13,693 nt of DNA, taken from NCBI GenBank assembly GCA_041663485.1, contig JBAYMO010000030.1, forward strand, positions 1 to 13,693, given 5' to 3'. Positions 1 to 7,072 of the stretch are shown here, in pieces (the first letter of the stretch is position 1; every line of letters starts with the position of its first letter). The DNA is from 02-FULL-45-11b sp041663485. Lineage in GTDB: Bacteria > Patescibacteriota > Patescibacteriia > Buchananbacterales > UBA6539. The translations under genes were made by a program, and so were the position numbers. The notes beneath the pieces are model-generated. The model saw nothing but the letters and a program-made list of their open reading frames with translations, was not told where the DNA came from and did no database searches.

Positions 1-1454
1 ATGAATTTGGCATCGCCAAGATTTATAAGATTTCAGAATCCGCCAGCGGCAAGCTGATCAGGAAGACTTTTTCTGAAATGTTAGTTTATGTTAAAAAGAA
101 CGGTTTTAATATTCTTCTGGTTGAGAAAATAGACCGTCTAACACGCAACCTTAGAGATGCGGCTATAATCAGCGACTGGATTAATGAAAATGAAAATCAC
201 GAAATTCATTTTGTAAAAGAAAATTTTGTCGTTAATCGAAATACTCGTGCCCATGAAAATTTGGTTTGGGATATGAAAGTGGCGATCGCTAGATTCTATA
301 CTAATAATTTAAGTGAGGAAGTAAAGAAAGGACAGAAGGCTAAACTTGAATCCGGTTGGATGCCGCAACGTCCGTGCCTTGGTTATAAAACGATTGGCGA
401 CAAAGGACACAAAACGCAAATTATTGACGAGATTATCGCCCCCTTAATTAGAGAAGCTTTTGAACTATATTCTAGCGGTAATTATTCTTTAAGTTTTTTA
501 GCTGAGGTGATGTTTGATAATGGCTTAAAAACTCCATCCGGTAAAATGCTCGCTAAAAATACTTTACACAGTATGCTGACTAATCCGTTTTATACCGGAC
601 AAATTATCTGGAATAAAAAAACCTACCCCGGCAATCACGAACCAATAGTTGATAATGATTTATTTGATAAAGTGCAGATTAGGATTAAACGTAAATTATC
701 GGCTGCTCAATTTAAAAAACATCTCTTTATTTTTAAGGGCAATCTTCGCTGTGCCGAATGTGGTGGCATTATTAGTTGGAGCCAAAGAAAAGGACATATT
801 TACGGAACTTGTAATCATTACCGACCTTGTTCGCAAAATACCAGAGTTAGAGAACAGGATATTATTGACCAGTTAATGGCTTATTTAAAAAAGATGCAAG
901 CTGCTACACCGCGCTTAATTGATTGGTTAGAAAACACAATGAAAGAAGTAGAGCCGACCAATAATAACCTCCTGGAAAGCCAAAAACAGGCTTTAGGGGA
1001 GAGTTTAAAGCGGAGCGAGAATAGATTAAACCTAATCTATAACGACAAACTGGACGGCAAAATTACTGAGGATTTTTACCTTCAAAAATACAATGAATTT
1101 AATGCGGAAAAGATAGATTTAGAGAAAAAAATAAAACACCTTAGCCCGGCTAATCAAATAAGCGACTTTGAAAAAGGCATCAAACTACATCGCTTGGCCA
1201 GTGAAGCTCCAGATCTAATTGATAACACGGAAGAGAGCGTTGAAACCAAGCGTTTGGTTTTATCACAATTATTTTCGGACTTTGAATTAAAGGGCGATAA
1301 AATAAGGGTAAAATACACTTTAGGGGGCGGATTTTTAGCAGAATGGATGCCTCGAGTAAATAGCAGTTTCGGACTTACAAAATTTGGCGAAGGTTATGAA
1401 AAAACAGGCCTTTTACAACCTGTTAGTTCATCAATGCTCCCCGTGTCTGTCTAG
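1..1454 (+). CDS. Large serine recombinase (phage integrase), 5' end cut off by window
   Basis: A site-specific recombinase of the serine integrase type, expected to integrate and excise the element. The reading frame is open to the left edge (first whole codon at 3). The 25 codons before the Met at 78 read like the end of a resolvase domain (EFGIAKIYKISESASGK), so the Met at 78 is internal and the N-terminal catalytic serine lies outside the window. Seen in order: the resolvase signature EKIDRLTRNL (about 16-25 from Met78), a Recombinase domain (about 95-205), a zinc-ribbon with cysteines 225, 228, 245 and 251, and a charged coiled-coil stretch (about 300-355). The C-terminus ends in LLQPVSSSMLPVSV, unlike the charged body. 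The gene is visibly richer in G+C than the operon at 1993-8799. Family assignment is firm; start and target site are unknown. Confidence 0.95.
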   Translation, partial: EFGIAKIYKISESASGKLIRKTFSEMLVYVKKNGFNILLVEKIDRLTRNLRDAAIISDWINENENHEIHFVKENFVVNRNTRAHENLVWDMKVAIARFYTNNLSEEVKKGQKAKLESGWMPQRPCLGYKTIGDKGHKTQIIDEIIAPLIREAFELYSSGNYSLSFLAEVMFDNGLKTPSGKMLAKNTLHSMLTNPFYTGQIIWNKKTYPGNHEPIVDNDLFDKVQIRIKRKLSAAQFKKHLFIFKGNLRCAECGGIISWSQRKGHIYGTCNHYRPCSQNTRVREQDIIDQLMAYLKKMQAATPRLIDWLENTMKEVEPTNNNLLESQKQALGESLKRSENRLNLIYNDKLDGKITEDFYLQKYNEFNAEKIDLEKKIKHLSPANQISDFEKGIKLHRLASEAPDLIDNTEESVETKRLVLSQLFSDFELKGDKIRVKYTLGGGFLAEWMPRVNSSFGLTKFGEGYEKTGLLQPVSSSMLPVSV

Positions 1455-1500
1455 AACCAATGATATAGCAATTTTCAAAGGGTTTTTGAAGATATATATT

Positions 1501-1512
1501 GGGGCAAAATAA
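1501..1512. repeat. Direct repeat copy 1, GGGGCAAAATAA
   Basis: A 12-base sequence repeated exactly and in the same orientation at 1918-1929. The two copies bracket the small HTH gene and lie in the non-coding DNA next to the integrase. They could be arm-type binding sites for the recombinase or HTH protein, or a chance match in AT-rich DNA. Confidence 0.4.
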
Positions 1513-1543
1513 CGGCAGTCGGTCGGGTATTTAGGGAGTAAAT

Positions 1544-1584
1544 GGAACAAATGGCACACCACAAGGGGCATTTTCCCGTGTTCC
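1544..1584. other. Imperfect dyad downstream of integrase, possible attachment or control site
   Basis: GGAACA (1544-1549) and TGTTCC (1579-1584) form an inverted repeat around a G+C-richer core that contains GGGG (1565-1568) and CCC (1575-1577). Serine integrase attP sites are typically imperfect dyads close to the integrase gene, and this is the most structured non-coding stretch near it. No core dinucleotide or matching attB can be identified from this window, so this is only a candidate. Confidence 0.2.
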
Positions 1585-1646
1585 GTTTGACGTAATATGA
1601 AATTAATAGCACAAGGAAGAATATTCTAAATTATTTAATTTTATAG

Positions 1647-1652
1647 TAAAAT
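1647..1652 (+). promoter_or_regulatory. Probable -10 box of the HTH gene (leaderless)
   Basis: TAAAAT ends 7 nt before the ATG at 1660, so transcription would start at or next to the start codon. A weak -35-like TTCTAA lies at 1624-1629, 17 nt upstream. The AGGA at 1655-1658 is only one base from the ATG, too close to serve as a ribosome binding site. Confidence 0.45.
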
Positions 1653-1659
1653 ATAGGAT

Positions 1660-1869
1660 ATGAACGATATATCTCTAAAAAATTTAAAACTCCTACCAAT
1701 TAAGGACCTTGGACAAATATTTAACATATCTCAGACTACCGCCTATCGCATTGTCGAAGGAAGAAAGATTCCCTTCTACAAGATCAACGGCGTTCTCCGT
1801 TTTTCCGAAGAAGATATTATTAATTATCTAAAGGAAAATAGAGTTGACCAAATACAACATCGAAGATAA
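1660..1869 (+). CDS. Small excisionase/MerR-type winged-HTH DNA-binding protein
   Basis: A 69-residue protein consisting almost entirely of an HTH_17/excisionase-type domain. The helix-turn-helix is at about residues 13-34 (PIKDLGQIFNISQTTAYRIV). A wing follows (KIPFYKINGVLRF, about 36-48), then the usual closing helix FSEEDIINYLKE. Family knowledge: such proteins act as excisionases (recombination directionality factors) or small repressors. Its position just after a serine integrase and its length suit an accessory factor choosing integration or excision, but lysis-lysogeny control is equally possible. It is probably translated from a leaderless mRNA (see the -10 at 1647). Exact 12-bp repeats flank the gene at 1501 and 1918. 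Confidence 0.75.
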   Translation: MNDISLKNLKLLPIKDLGQIFNISQTTAYRIVEGRKIPFYKINGVLRFSEEDIINYLKENRVDQIQHRR

Positions 1870-1917
1870 ATAGTCCTATTTATTTTGTTAGTCAAAATGC
1901 AGAAATGCAAGCGATAC

Positions 1918-1929
1918 GGGGCAAAATAA
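1918..1929. repeat. Direct repeat copy 2, GGGGCAAAATAA
   Basis: Second exact copy of the 12-base repeat at 1501-1512, here 48 nt after the HTH gene and just before the bidirectional terminator. The flanking bases differ between the two copies. Confidence 0.4.
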
Positions 1930-1946
1930 TTTAGGATTTTTTATAC

Positions 1947-1977
1947 AAAATACCGCCTAGGTCGAGGGCGGTATTTT
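1947..1977. terminator. Bidirectional rho-independent terminator
   Basis: A perfect 11-bp stem, AAAATACCGCC (1947-1957) pairing with GGCGGTATTTT (1967-1977), around a 9-nt loop. Each strand shows a G+C-rich stem followed by a T-run, so it can end transcription of the HTH gene from the left and of the six-gene minus-strand operon (last stop at 1993) from the right. Confidence 0.85.
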
Positions 1978-1992
1978 AACAAACAATTAAAT

Positions 1993-2580
1993 TTATTTCA
2001 TGAATCCTTTAGTTCCTATTTGCTCGCCATTTATCTCCGTGACCATGAAAATACTTTGCAACCCAACTTCAACTGCCTTTAGAATGCTTTTAGCATCTTC
2101 TTTGGAAATACAAATACTTGGTGACGATATTTCTCCTCTAACAAAATCGACATCAACATACATAGACTTAAGTTTTTTCTTAAAATCAAAATCTTTAATT
2201 TTAACACCATCATAGTTAAAACAAGGGAAAACATTACCATCTAACTGAATCCATTTAACCCTCAATATCTTTTCTTTGTGATCTCTATAAATTTTTTTAA
2301 ATTCATCTTCTGTTATAAATCCCGTGTATACATCAGCTGCTATTTGCGATTTAGAAATTTCTTCTAGTGCAGAAAATCCCAAAAAATAAGATCTCTCGTA
2401 AGCCTTATTAGTAAAAAGTATAAGCGCCTCATTTAAAAGTTTTTTAGATTCATTTAAGGATCTAAAATACATATCTAAATAAAGTTTATTTGCAGTTTTT
2501 GCTCGTCCAGTCAAATGATTCATTAACATTGTTTTCATTACGCCATTTGAAAGACCATTATTTATTTTATCTTTTTTCAT
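1993..2580 (-). CDS. abiV: AbiV-family abortive infection protein
   Basis: A 195-residue protein resembling the AbiV family, HEPN-like helical proteins. Seen: a helical segment with LLNEALILFTNKAYERSYFLGFSALEEISK-type spacing (about 48-77) carrying the conserved ALEEISK (71-77). A basic motif RDHKEK follows (99-104), then the family's MYVDVD block with a nearby arginine (140-148). Known: lactococcal AbiV, activated by a phage protein, blocks translation during infection. By analogy this would be a growth-arrest effector. It is the last gene of the minus-strand operon, 12 nt after the DUF3800 gene and 16 nt before the terminator. No ribosome binding site is visible. Family call is from motif recall; the mechanism is inferred. 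Confidence 0.83.
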   Translation of the reverse strand: MKKDKINNGLSNGVMKTMLMNHLTGRAKTANKLYLDMYFRSLNESKKLLNEALILFTNKAYERSYFLGFSALEEISKSQIAADVYTGFITEDEFKKIYRDHKEKILRVKWIQLDGNVFPCFNYDGVKIKDFDFKKKLKSMYVDVDFVRGEISSPSICISKEDAKSILKAVEVGLQSIFMVTEINGEQIGTKGFMK

Positions 2581-2592
2581 AAACCATTATGT

Positions 2593-3381
2593 TTATTTAA
2601 TTTTCCAGATATCAGATATACTATTCTTTAAATCCTGATTAACTTCCTTATAAAATATAATATTAGGATTAGGGATTTCCCTAGATTTATCTATAAGCTT
2701 ATTTTTAATTCCTATAAAAAATTCTTTTGCCTCTTCATATCTATCATCTTTAATAAAAAGACTTCTAAAACAACCAGCGACTATATCGGCAAATTGGATA
2801 CCTTCATCCCTATCCGACCTTGGAAATTCCGGTCGTTTGTTAGATATCTTCATCAGAATATCTCTCCAGCCATCAATAGACATCTGTGGTGGGTCTATTC
2901 TATATATCAAATCACAATCGGACGGTTTGATTATTTGTTCTATTCTTTTTGTTGCGTTCTCGATATGAAATCTTTCGTAAAAATTTAAAAATAATACATT
3001 TTTGATATCATCGTATAGCTTCTTTTTTACAATACCCGCTAAATTAGCATCTATCTCACCAAAATCAAATCCCTGGATGCTTGATTCAAAATTTTTTGTA
3101 ATTTTATATTTTTCACACCACTTTATGTCAGCTGGCGAAGATACAGTAATAAAAATCCTAAAATTAATATCATTAAATTCTGAAATATATTTTTTATTGC
3201 CTGCAATAGTCTTCCATTTTAGCTCATTTGATCCTAAATAATCTGATATTTCATGAATCTTATTAACAAGTGTTAAATAAGATTTCTCAGTAATAGCAAC
3301 CCATGACCTAACATATATATCCTTGTCATCATGCCAAGTACCAGATTCATCACTAAATATAAAAATTTTAACTCTTTCCAT
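2593..3381 (-). CDS. DUF3800 protein, RNase H-fold-like putative nuclease
   Basis: A 262-residue protein with the hallmarks of DUF3800. Near the N-terminus is a beta strand ending in acidic IFIFSDESG (D11, E12). ELKWK lies at about 53-57, an acidic strand DCDLIYRID at 155-163, and the C-terminal signature GIQFADIVAG (194-203, with D199). Known: DUF3800 proteins are compared with RNase H-like folds, and the spaced acidic residues D11, D155/D163 and D199 would suit metal-dependent catalysis. No substrate is established. Members are frequent in defence islands and mobile elements. The first 14 nt overlap the end of the HEPN gene, so the two are probably translationally coupled and may work as a pair. 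Family is fairly sure; activity is inferred. Confidence 0.83.
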   Translation of the reverse strand: MERVKIFIFSDESGTWHDDKDIYVRSWVAITEKSYLTLVNKIHEISDYLGSNELKWKTIAGNKKYISEFNDINFRIFITVSSPADIKWCEKYKITKNFESSIQGFDFGEIDANLAGIVKKKLYDDIKNVLFLNFYERFHIENATKRIEQIIKPSDCDLIYRIDPPQMSIDGWRDILMKISNKRPEFPRSDRDEGIQFADIVAGCFRSLFIKDDRYEEAKEFFIGIKNKLIDKSREIPNPNIIFYKEVNQDLKNSISDIWKIK

Positions 3382-4024
3382 AAATAGAATTGTTATAAAT
3401 ATCCTCTAGCCCTTTAATCGGCTTAACTATCATGTCGTCTTTTATGAAATTTTGACTAAGGTTAATTCCATCAGGCACGATCGCCTTATTAAAAAGATTT
3501 AAAAATATATTAACACAGACTAAAAATTCTTTATGCATTAATATTATATTCGCTTCACTAACTAATTCAGCTAATTTTGATTTTGCAAAAAATCCAGTAG
3601 ACGATGTGGTTTCGGATATTTCATGTCCATGAACGACTTTATTTCTAAAAGGAGATAATTTGCCCCTGTAAAAAGATGAAATTTTATTTAAATCTTTAAG
3701 GGCTTGTGGGTCGGATTTAATCAAAGTATCTTTTAAAAACGTCATTTTTTTATCAAATTTTCCCAACTCAAATACATTTGTCCAAAGTGTCTTTATCCCC
3801 TCCTCTTTATGACTGTAAGCCGTATTAATAAATAAACGAATATAATAAGAAACTAAAGATTCAAACGCTAAATGCAGAAAAAGACCAGATAAAATCATAG
3901 AGCTTTTTTCTGTTTTAATAAATGAATAATTTTTACAGAATTCCTTATAAAATATTATATAAGTTACTGTTTCTAATTTTGCTGATATTTCTTCTTTTAT
4001 TATAATTGATTCTTTTAGTATCAT
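3368..4024 (-). CDS. HEPN-type protein with RxxxxH motif, putative RNase effector
   Basis: A 218-residue, mostly helical protein that I do not recognise as a named family. The main clue is FRNKVVHGHEI at 126-136: R127-N-K-V-V-H132 is the R-x4-H arrangement typical of HEPN ribonucleases, with the frequent Asn after Arg. The preceding helices (about 42-70 and 85-115) suit a HEPN bundle. Known: HEPN proteins act as RNases in toxin-antitoxin, CRISPR and abortive infection systems, usually as dimers. The gene starts 4 nt after the stop of the DUF3883 gene and overlaps the DUF3800 gene by 14 nt, so it sits inside the operon with tight coupling. Alternative: a non-catalytic helical partner, since RNxxxHG also occurs in nucleic-acid-binding HEPN-like proteins (e.g. 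RiboL-PSP/MAE_28990-type). Confidence 0.7.
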   Translation of the reverse strand: MILKESIIIKEEISAKLETVTYIIFYKEFCKNYSFIKTEKSSMILSGLFLHLAFESLVSYYIRLFINTAYSHKEEGIKTLWTNVFELGKFDKKMTFLKDTLIKSDPQALKDLNKISSFYRGKLSPFRNKVVHGHEISETTSSTGFFAKSKLAELVSEANIILMHKEFLVCVNIFLNLFNKAIVPDGINLSQNFIKDDMIVKPIKGLEDIYNNSIYGKS

Positions 4025-4028
4025 ATTT

Positions 4029-5273
4029 TTAATGAAAATCCATAAATATTTTAAAACTTTCGGGAACTTTTATATATTTCGATTCGTCTTTAAATGGATT
4101 TTTTAACTTTAATATCTTGGGGTGTTTTGTATTAACCTCAAACACAATGTATATATAGTAGTTATATTTATTACATGCTTGATAATATTCATTTGCAGAA
4201 ATAAAAAAACGTTTAAAAGTATGGACTGATTGAATGGTAGACTTAACTTCTATATATTTCTTTCTCCCTCTGTCATCGCGGGATAATATATCATATCCAA
4301 AGGAGTCAGACTTCAAAGATTTATGGTCAACTTTCAAAGATAAATCACTCCTACCAATCGTCTTTAAATAATCAACTTCGTAATTAAAAATTATTAATTC
4401 GCCACGATCACCAATTTCTTTTTTAAATTTATCATCAATTTCGTACTTACCTTCCTTGAATTTAGCTATATTTTTATGACCCATTTCACTCAGACTGTTC
4501 TGCTCTAAATTAAGAATTTCTGGTTTAACATCATCGATATCTGAAAAAACTATATCGCTATAATCAATTTCATTTTTAATTTTACTATTGTCAGCATAGA
4601 ATTTGTTAGTAAGACTACCTGGGCGCCCAAATGATTTATATAAAAATTTAAAATATTTATAAAAACTCCAATTAACCATTTCCCTATCGGAACTTTTAAA
4701 TTCTAAGAGCTTCTCTCTTTTATAAACCTCGTTTTCATTTTTATCAAATTCTATCCCCAATTTATCTAAGAAATTATCTAAATGCCTAGACGAAAAAACA
4801 TTCAAGTATTTATCAGGAAAATATGAAGATAAAATTTTTCCTTTAAACATTGCTGTTATTGGATTAGCGGCGATGCTATTTAAGTCATGCACAAGACCAG
4901 CCCTTACTAAATTATTTATTTCATTTCTAATATTAAAGAATGCCTCTTCTGGCGTAGCGCCAAATTTTTTATTAATACGATATTTTCTAATTTTATCATC
5001 TCCCTCCACACCATAGTAAATGCCAAATTTTTTTGATGTGGCACCATGTATATCGCCATAAGGCTTTAAAGAGTTTTCTAATATATAGCAAAAAGATTCA
5101 TGAGAACCTTTTCCGATAACATATTCATCGATAGAAATCTCTTGAATTTTATTTATTGGAAATTTTGAAACAAAATCTAATCTTAATTTTTCCACAGCCT
5201 TAAATTCAGATTCAATAAAAAAGTCATCTGTATTTATATTATTTTTAAATAATGCAATATCCTGGTCAATCAT
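4029..5273 (-). CDS. McrB-N-like sensor fused to DUF3883 nuclease-like domain
   Basis: A 414-residue two-part protein. The C-terminal part (about 285-375) matches DUF3883, a PD-(D/E)xK-like fold: GDRGELIIFNYE (E292), GYDILSRD (D328), YIEVKS (E342, K344) and SANEYY (E362) give the D...ExK catalytic pattern. The N-terminal part (about 30-170) resembles the region in front of the ATPase in some McrB-type restriction proteins: IDEYVIGKG, SFCYILENSLKPYGDIHG, KKFGIYYG, and GKILSSYFPDKYLNVFSSRHLDNFL. No AAA+ Walker motifs occur between the two parts. I infer a reader of modified or foreign DNA attached to a nuclease, borrowing motor activity from the neighbouring helicase. The gene starts 14 nt after the helicase stop and ends 4 nt before the HEPN start. 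DUF3883 is fairly sure; the N-terminal comparison is from memory. Confidence 0.8.
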   Translation of the reverse strand: MIDQDIALFKNNINTDDFFIESEFKAVEKLRLDFVSKFPINKIQEISIDEYVIGKGSHESFCYILENSLKPYGDIHGATSKKFGIYYGVEGDDKIRKYRINKKFGATPEEAFFNIRNEINNLVRAGLVHDLNSIAANPITAMFKGKILSSYFPDKYLNVFSSRHLDNFLDKLGIEFDKNENEVYKREKLLEFKSSDREMVNWSFYKYFKFLYKSFGRPGSLTNKFYADNSKIKNEIDYSDIVFSDIDDVKPEILNLEQNSLSEMGHKNIAKFKEGKYEIDDKFKKEIGDRGELIIFNYEVDYLKTIGRSDLSLKVDHKSLKSDSFGYDILSRDDRGRKKYIEVKSTIQSVHTFKRFFISANEYYQACNKYNYYIYIVFEVNTKHPKILKLKNPFKDESKYIKVPESFKIFMDFH

Positions 5274-5287
5274 ATATATTTAAATTA

Positions 5288-7072
5288 TTACACAAAAGAT
5301 ATGCCTGGTAATCTTAAAAAACAGCTATCATTTATATCCACCTCATCGCCCGCGTAGTTAATTTGCTTTTCACTAGATGTAAAATATATCTGCTTCCGCG
5401 CTCTTGTTACAGCAACATAAAAAACACTCAATTCCTCTAAGAAGTTCTTTTCGTTATCTGCATTTATAACTAAATTACAGTCACCCTTAATTGAACAATT
5501 TTTACATAAACCAAGGTAGCCAGGAAAAGATGATTTTTCCATATCAGGCAAAATCACAAAATCCCATTCTAAGCCCTTTGATCCATGTACCGTAGATAAT
5601 ATAATATCAGAATCAACAAACTCTATATACTGCTTTAAGCCGTTATATTCGAATACCTCTCTTACAAGATTAATTTTTTCATCATTGGACAAAAAAGAAG
5701 AGCCAAGAAAGAGCCGAGAGAAAAAGACTTTTAGCAAACTTAGCAAAGATTCAGTAAAGATAGATTTATCATCTTTATATTTTTGCTGCACTTTATTTTG
5801 CAGTTCATTTACAATTTTTTTTGTTATTGTTTTGTTTATTTTTAAGAGCTCATTTAATTCTTGAAGACAAGCTTTATTAAAATTTATGTATTCGGTATCA
5901 TCATCAGTAAAAAGACTATAAAAAAATGGCACAGATTTTTTGATAAATTCATCAATTATTTTATTAATATTATATCCCCTTTGTTTGGCAAGAATAGCAA
6001 TTTTCTTTCCAGGATTTTCCTTTAATAATTGCAATGATAAATCGACAATATAAATCGCTTCATTTTCTTGATTATTAAGTTTTATGTATTTTAATCGAGC
6101 ATTCTCTGTAATATCAGGACTAAACGGCTTTTCGGCATTTCTTCTTAAATTATTATCCAATAATAACATCTCCTTGTTACTGTTAAACCTATAATTTATA
6201 CCTAATACAATTTTACTAAGTGAGAATTGCTTTTCCGAGGTAGAAAATAAATCTGGTATAGCCCCTATAAAACCATATATTCTCTGCAATGGATCGCCTA
6301 GTAATATTAATTTTGAGTCATCTGAAATCAAATAACTTAGCAACCAATAACTTAAAATATTTGTATCCTGAAATTCATCAGCAAGAATAACAGTAAATAA
6401 TTGCTTGTAAAAATTTCTAATTACCTCATCATTTTTTAGTAACATCAAAGCTAGGGTTAATATTGCGTTATAAGGAATAATTTTATGAGGAATAACCTTT
6501 GTAATAATAATGTCATTATATGTTTTAAAGTTATCTTTTAAAAAATTGATACTTTTAGTACTTAAATTTTTTACTGCTTTATTAAAATTAGACATTAACT
6601 CCCCCTCCTGTATTGATAACCCACTAATCATTCCAACCAATTCTTCCATTTTTTTATCATCAATAGATTTAAATGTATCAATTTCAAGAAAGCTATTATT
6701 AATTTTATAACCACTTCGTTTTAATAGTCTACGAGCAAATCCGTGATAGTTTGATACGAATATTTTTTCATTTACATTAGTTTTGTAGCTAGAACCATCG
6801 GTTATAATGGGAACGTTGTTTAAGACATCTCTCTTAATTTTGTAGGCAGCGTTAACACTAAATGTTAAAGCGAGTATTTTTTTAGGATACGGAATTTGAT
6901 TAGTTAATAACATGTAAGCTATTTTACTTACCATAGTATTAGTTTTCCCATAACCAGCGGGTGCTTCAATTAATAATCTTTTTTCCAATGAAAAAATAGC
7001 TTCTAACTGTTTTTCGTCGTTAGAATGCTTGGCTTTAATCTTATCTTTTATTAAATCTATTTCTTCACTCAT
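5288..7072 (-). CDS. gajB: UvrD/Rep-like superfamily 1 helicase, GajB-like
   Basis: A 594-residue SF1A helicase with all motifs. The Q motif is around Q22 and Walker A is APAGYGKT (37-44). Motif Ia is LTFSVNAA (69-76), Ib SNYHGFA (107-113), II DEFQDT (232-237), III GDPLQRIYGF (259-268), IV NYRFN (293-297), V HGSKGLEW (496-503) and VI VAVTRAR (553-559). It should be an active ATP-dependent DNA translocase. Between V and VI lies a cysteine cluster C523-x2-C526-x5-C532, a possible metal site. Its start overlaps the upstream OLD-nuclease stop by ATGA, and this nuclease-helicase pair is the hallmark of Gabija, where GajB works with GajA against phage. It is longer than the roughly 494-residue Bacillus GajB I recall, so the symbol reflects synteny and fold, not proven orthology. 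Confidence 0.88.
   Translation of the reverse strand: MSEEIDLIKDKIKAKHSNDEKQLEAIFSLEKRLLIEAPAGYGKTNTMVSKIAYMLLTNQIPYPKKILALTFSVNAAYKIKRDVLNNVPIITDGSSYKTNVNEKIFVSNYHGFARRLLKRSGYKINNSFLEIDTFKSIDDKKMEELVGMISGLSIQEGELMSNFNKAVKNLSTKSINFLKDNFKTYNDIIITKVIPHKIIPYNAILTLALMLLKNDEVIRNFYKQLFTVILADEFQDTNILSYWLLSYLISDDSKLILLGDPLQRIYGFIGAIPDLFSTSEKQFSLSKIVLGINYRFNSNKEMLLLDNNLRRNAEKPFSPDITENARLKYIKLNNQENEAIYIVDLSLQLLKENPGKKIAILAKQRGYNINKIIDEFIKKSVPFFYSLFTDDDTEYINFNKACLQELNELLKINKTITKKIVNELQNKVQQKYKDDKSIFTESLLSLLKVFFSRLFLGSSFLSNDEKINLVREVFEYNGLKQYIEFVDSDIILSTVHGSKGLEWDFVILPDMEKSSFPGYLGLCKNCSIKGDCNLVINADNEKNFLEELSVFYVAVTRARKQIYFTSSEKQINYAGDEVDINDSCFLRLPGISFV

Noticed and set aside
1..57. Short frame starting with the ATG at base 1 and ending in TGA
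   Set aside because: It lies out of frame inside the integrase coding sequence, is only 18 codons long and shows no protein features.
78..1454. Integrase starting at the Met at 78
   Set aside because: The frame is open to the window edge and the 25 upstream codons read as resolvase domain, so this Met is internal and the gene is cut by the window.
1474..1490. Hairpin TTCAAA-GGGTT-TTTGAA after the integrase as a terminator
   Set aside because: The stem is short and AT-rich with no following T-run, too weak to call.
2000..3241. Plus-strand reading frames opposite the AbiV and DUF3800 genes
   Set aside because: Low-complexity translations with no motifs, antisense to genes with clear domain signatures.
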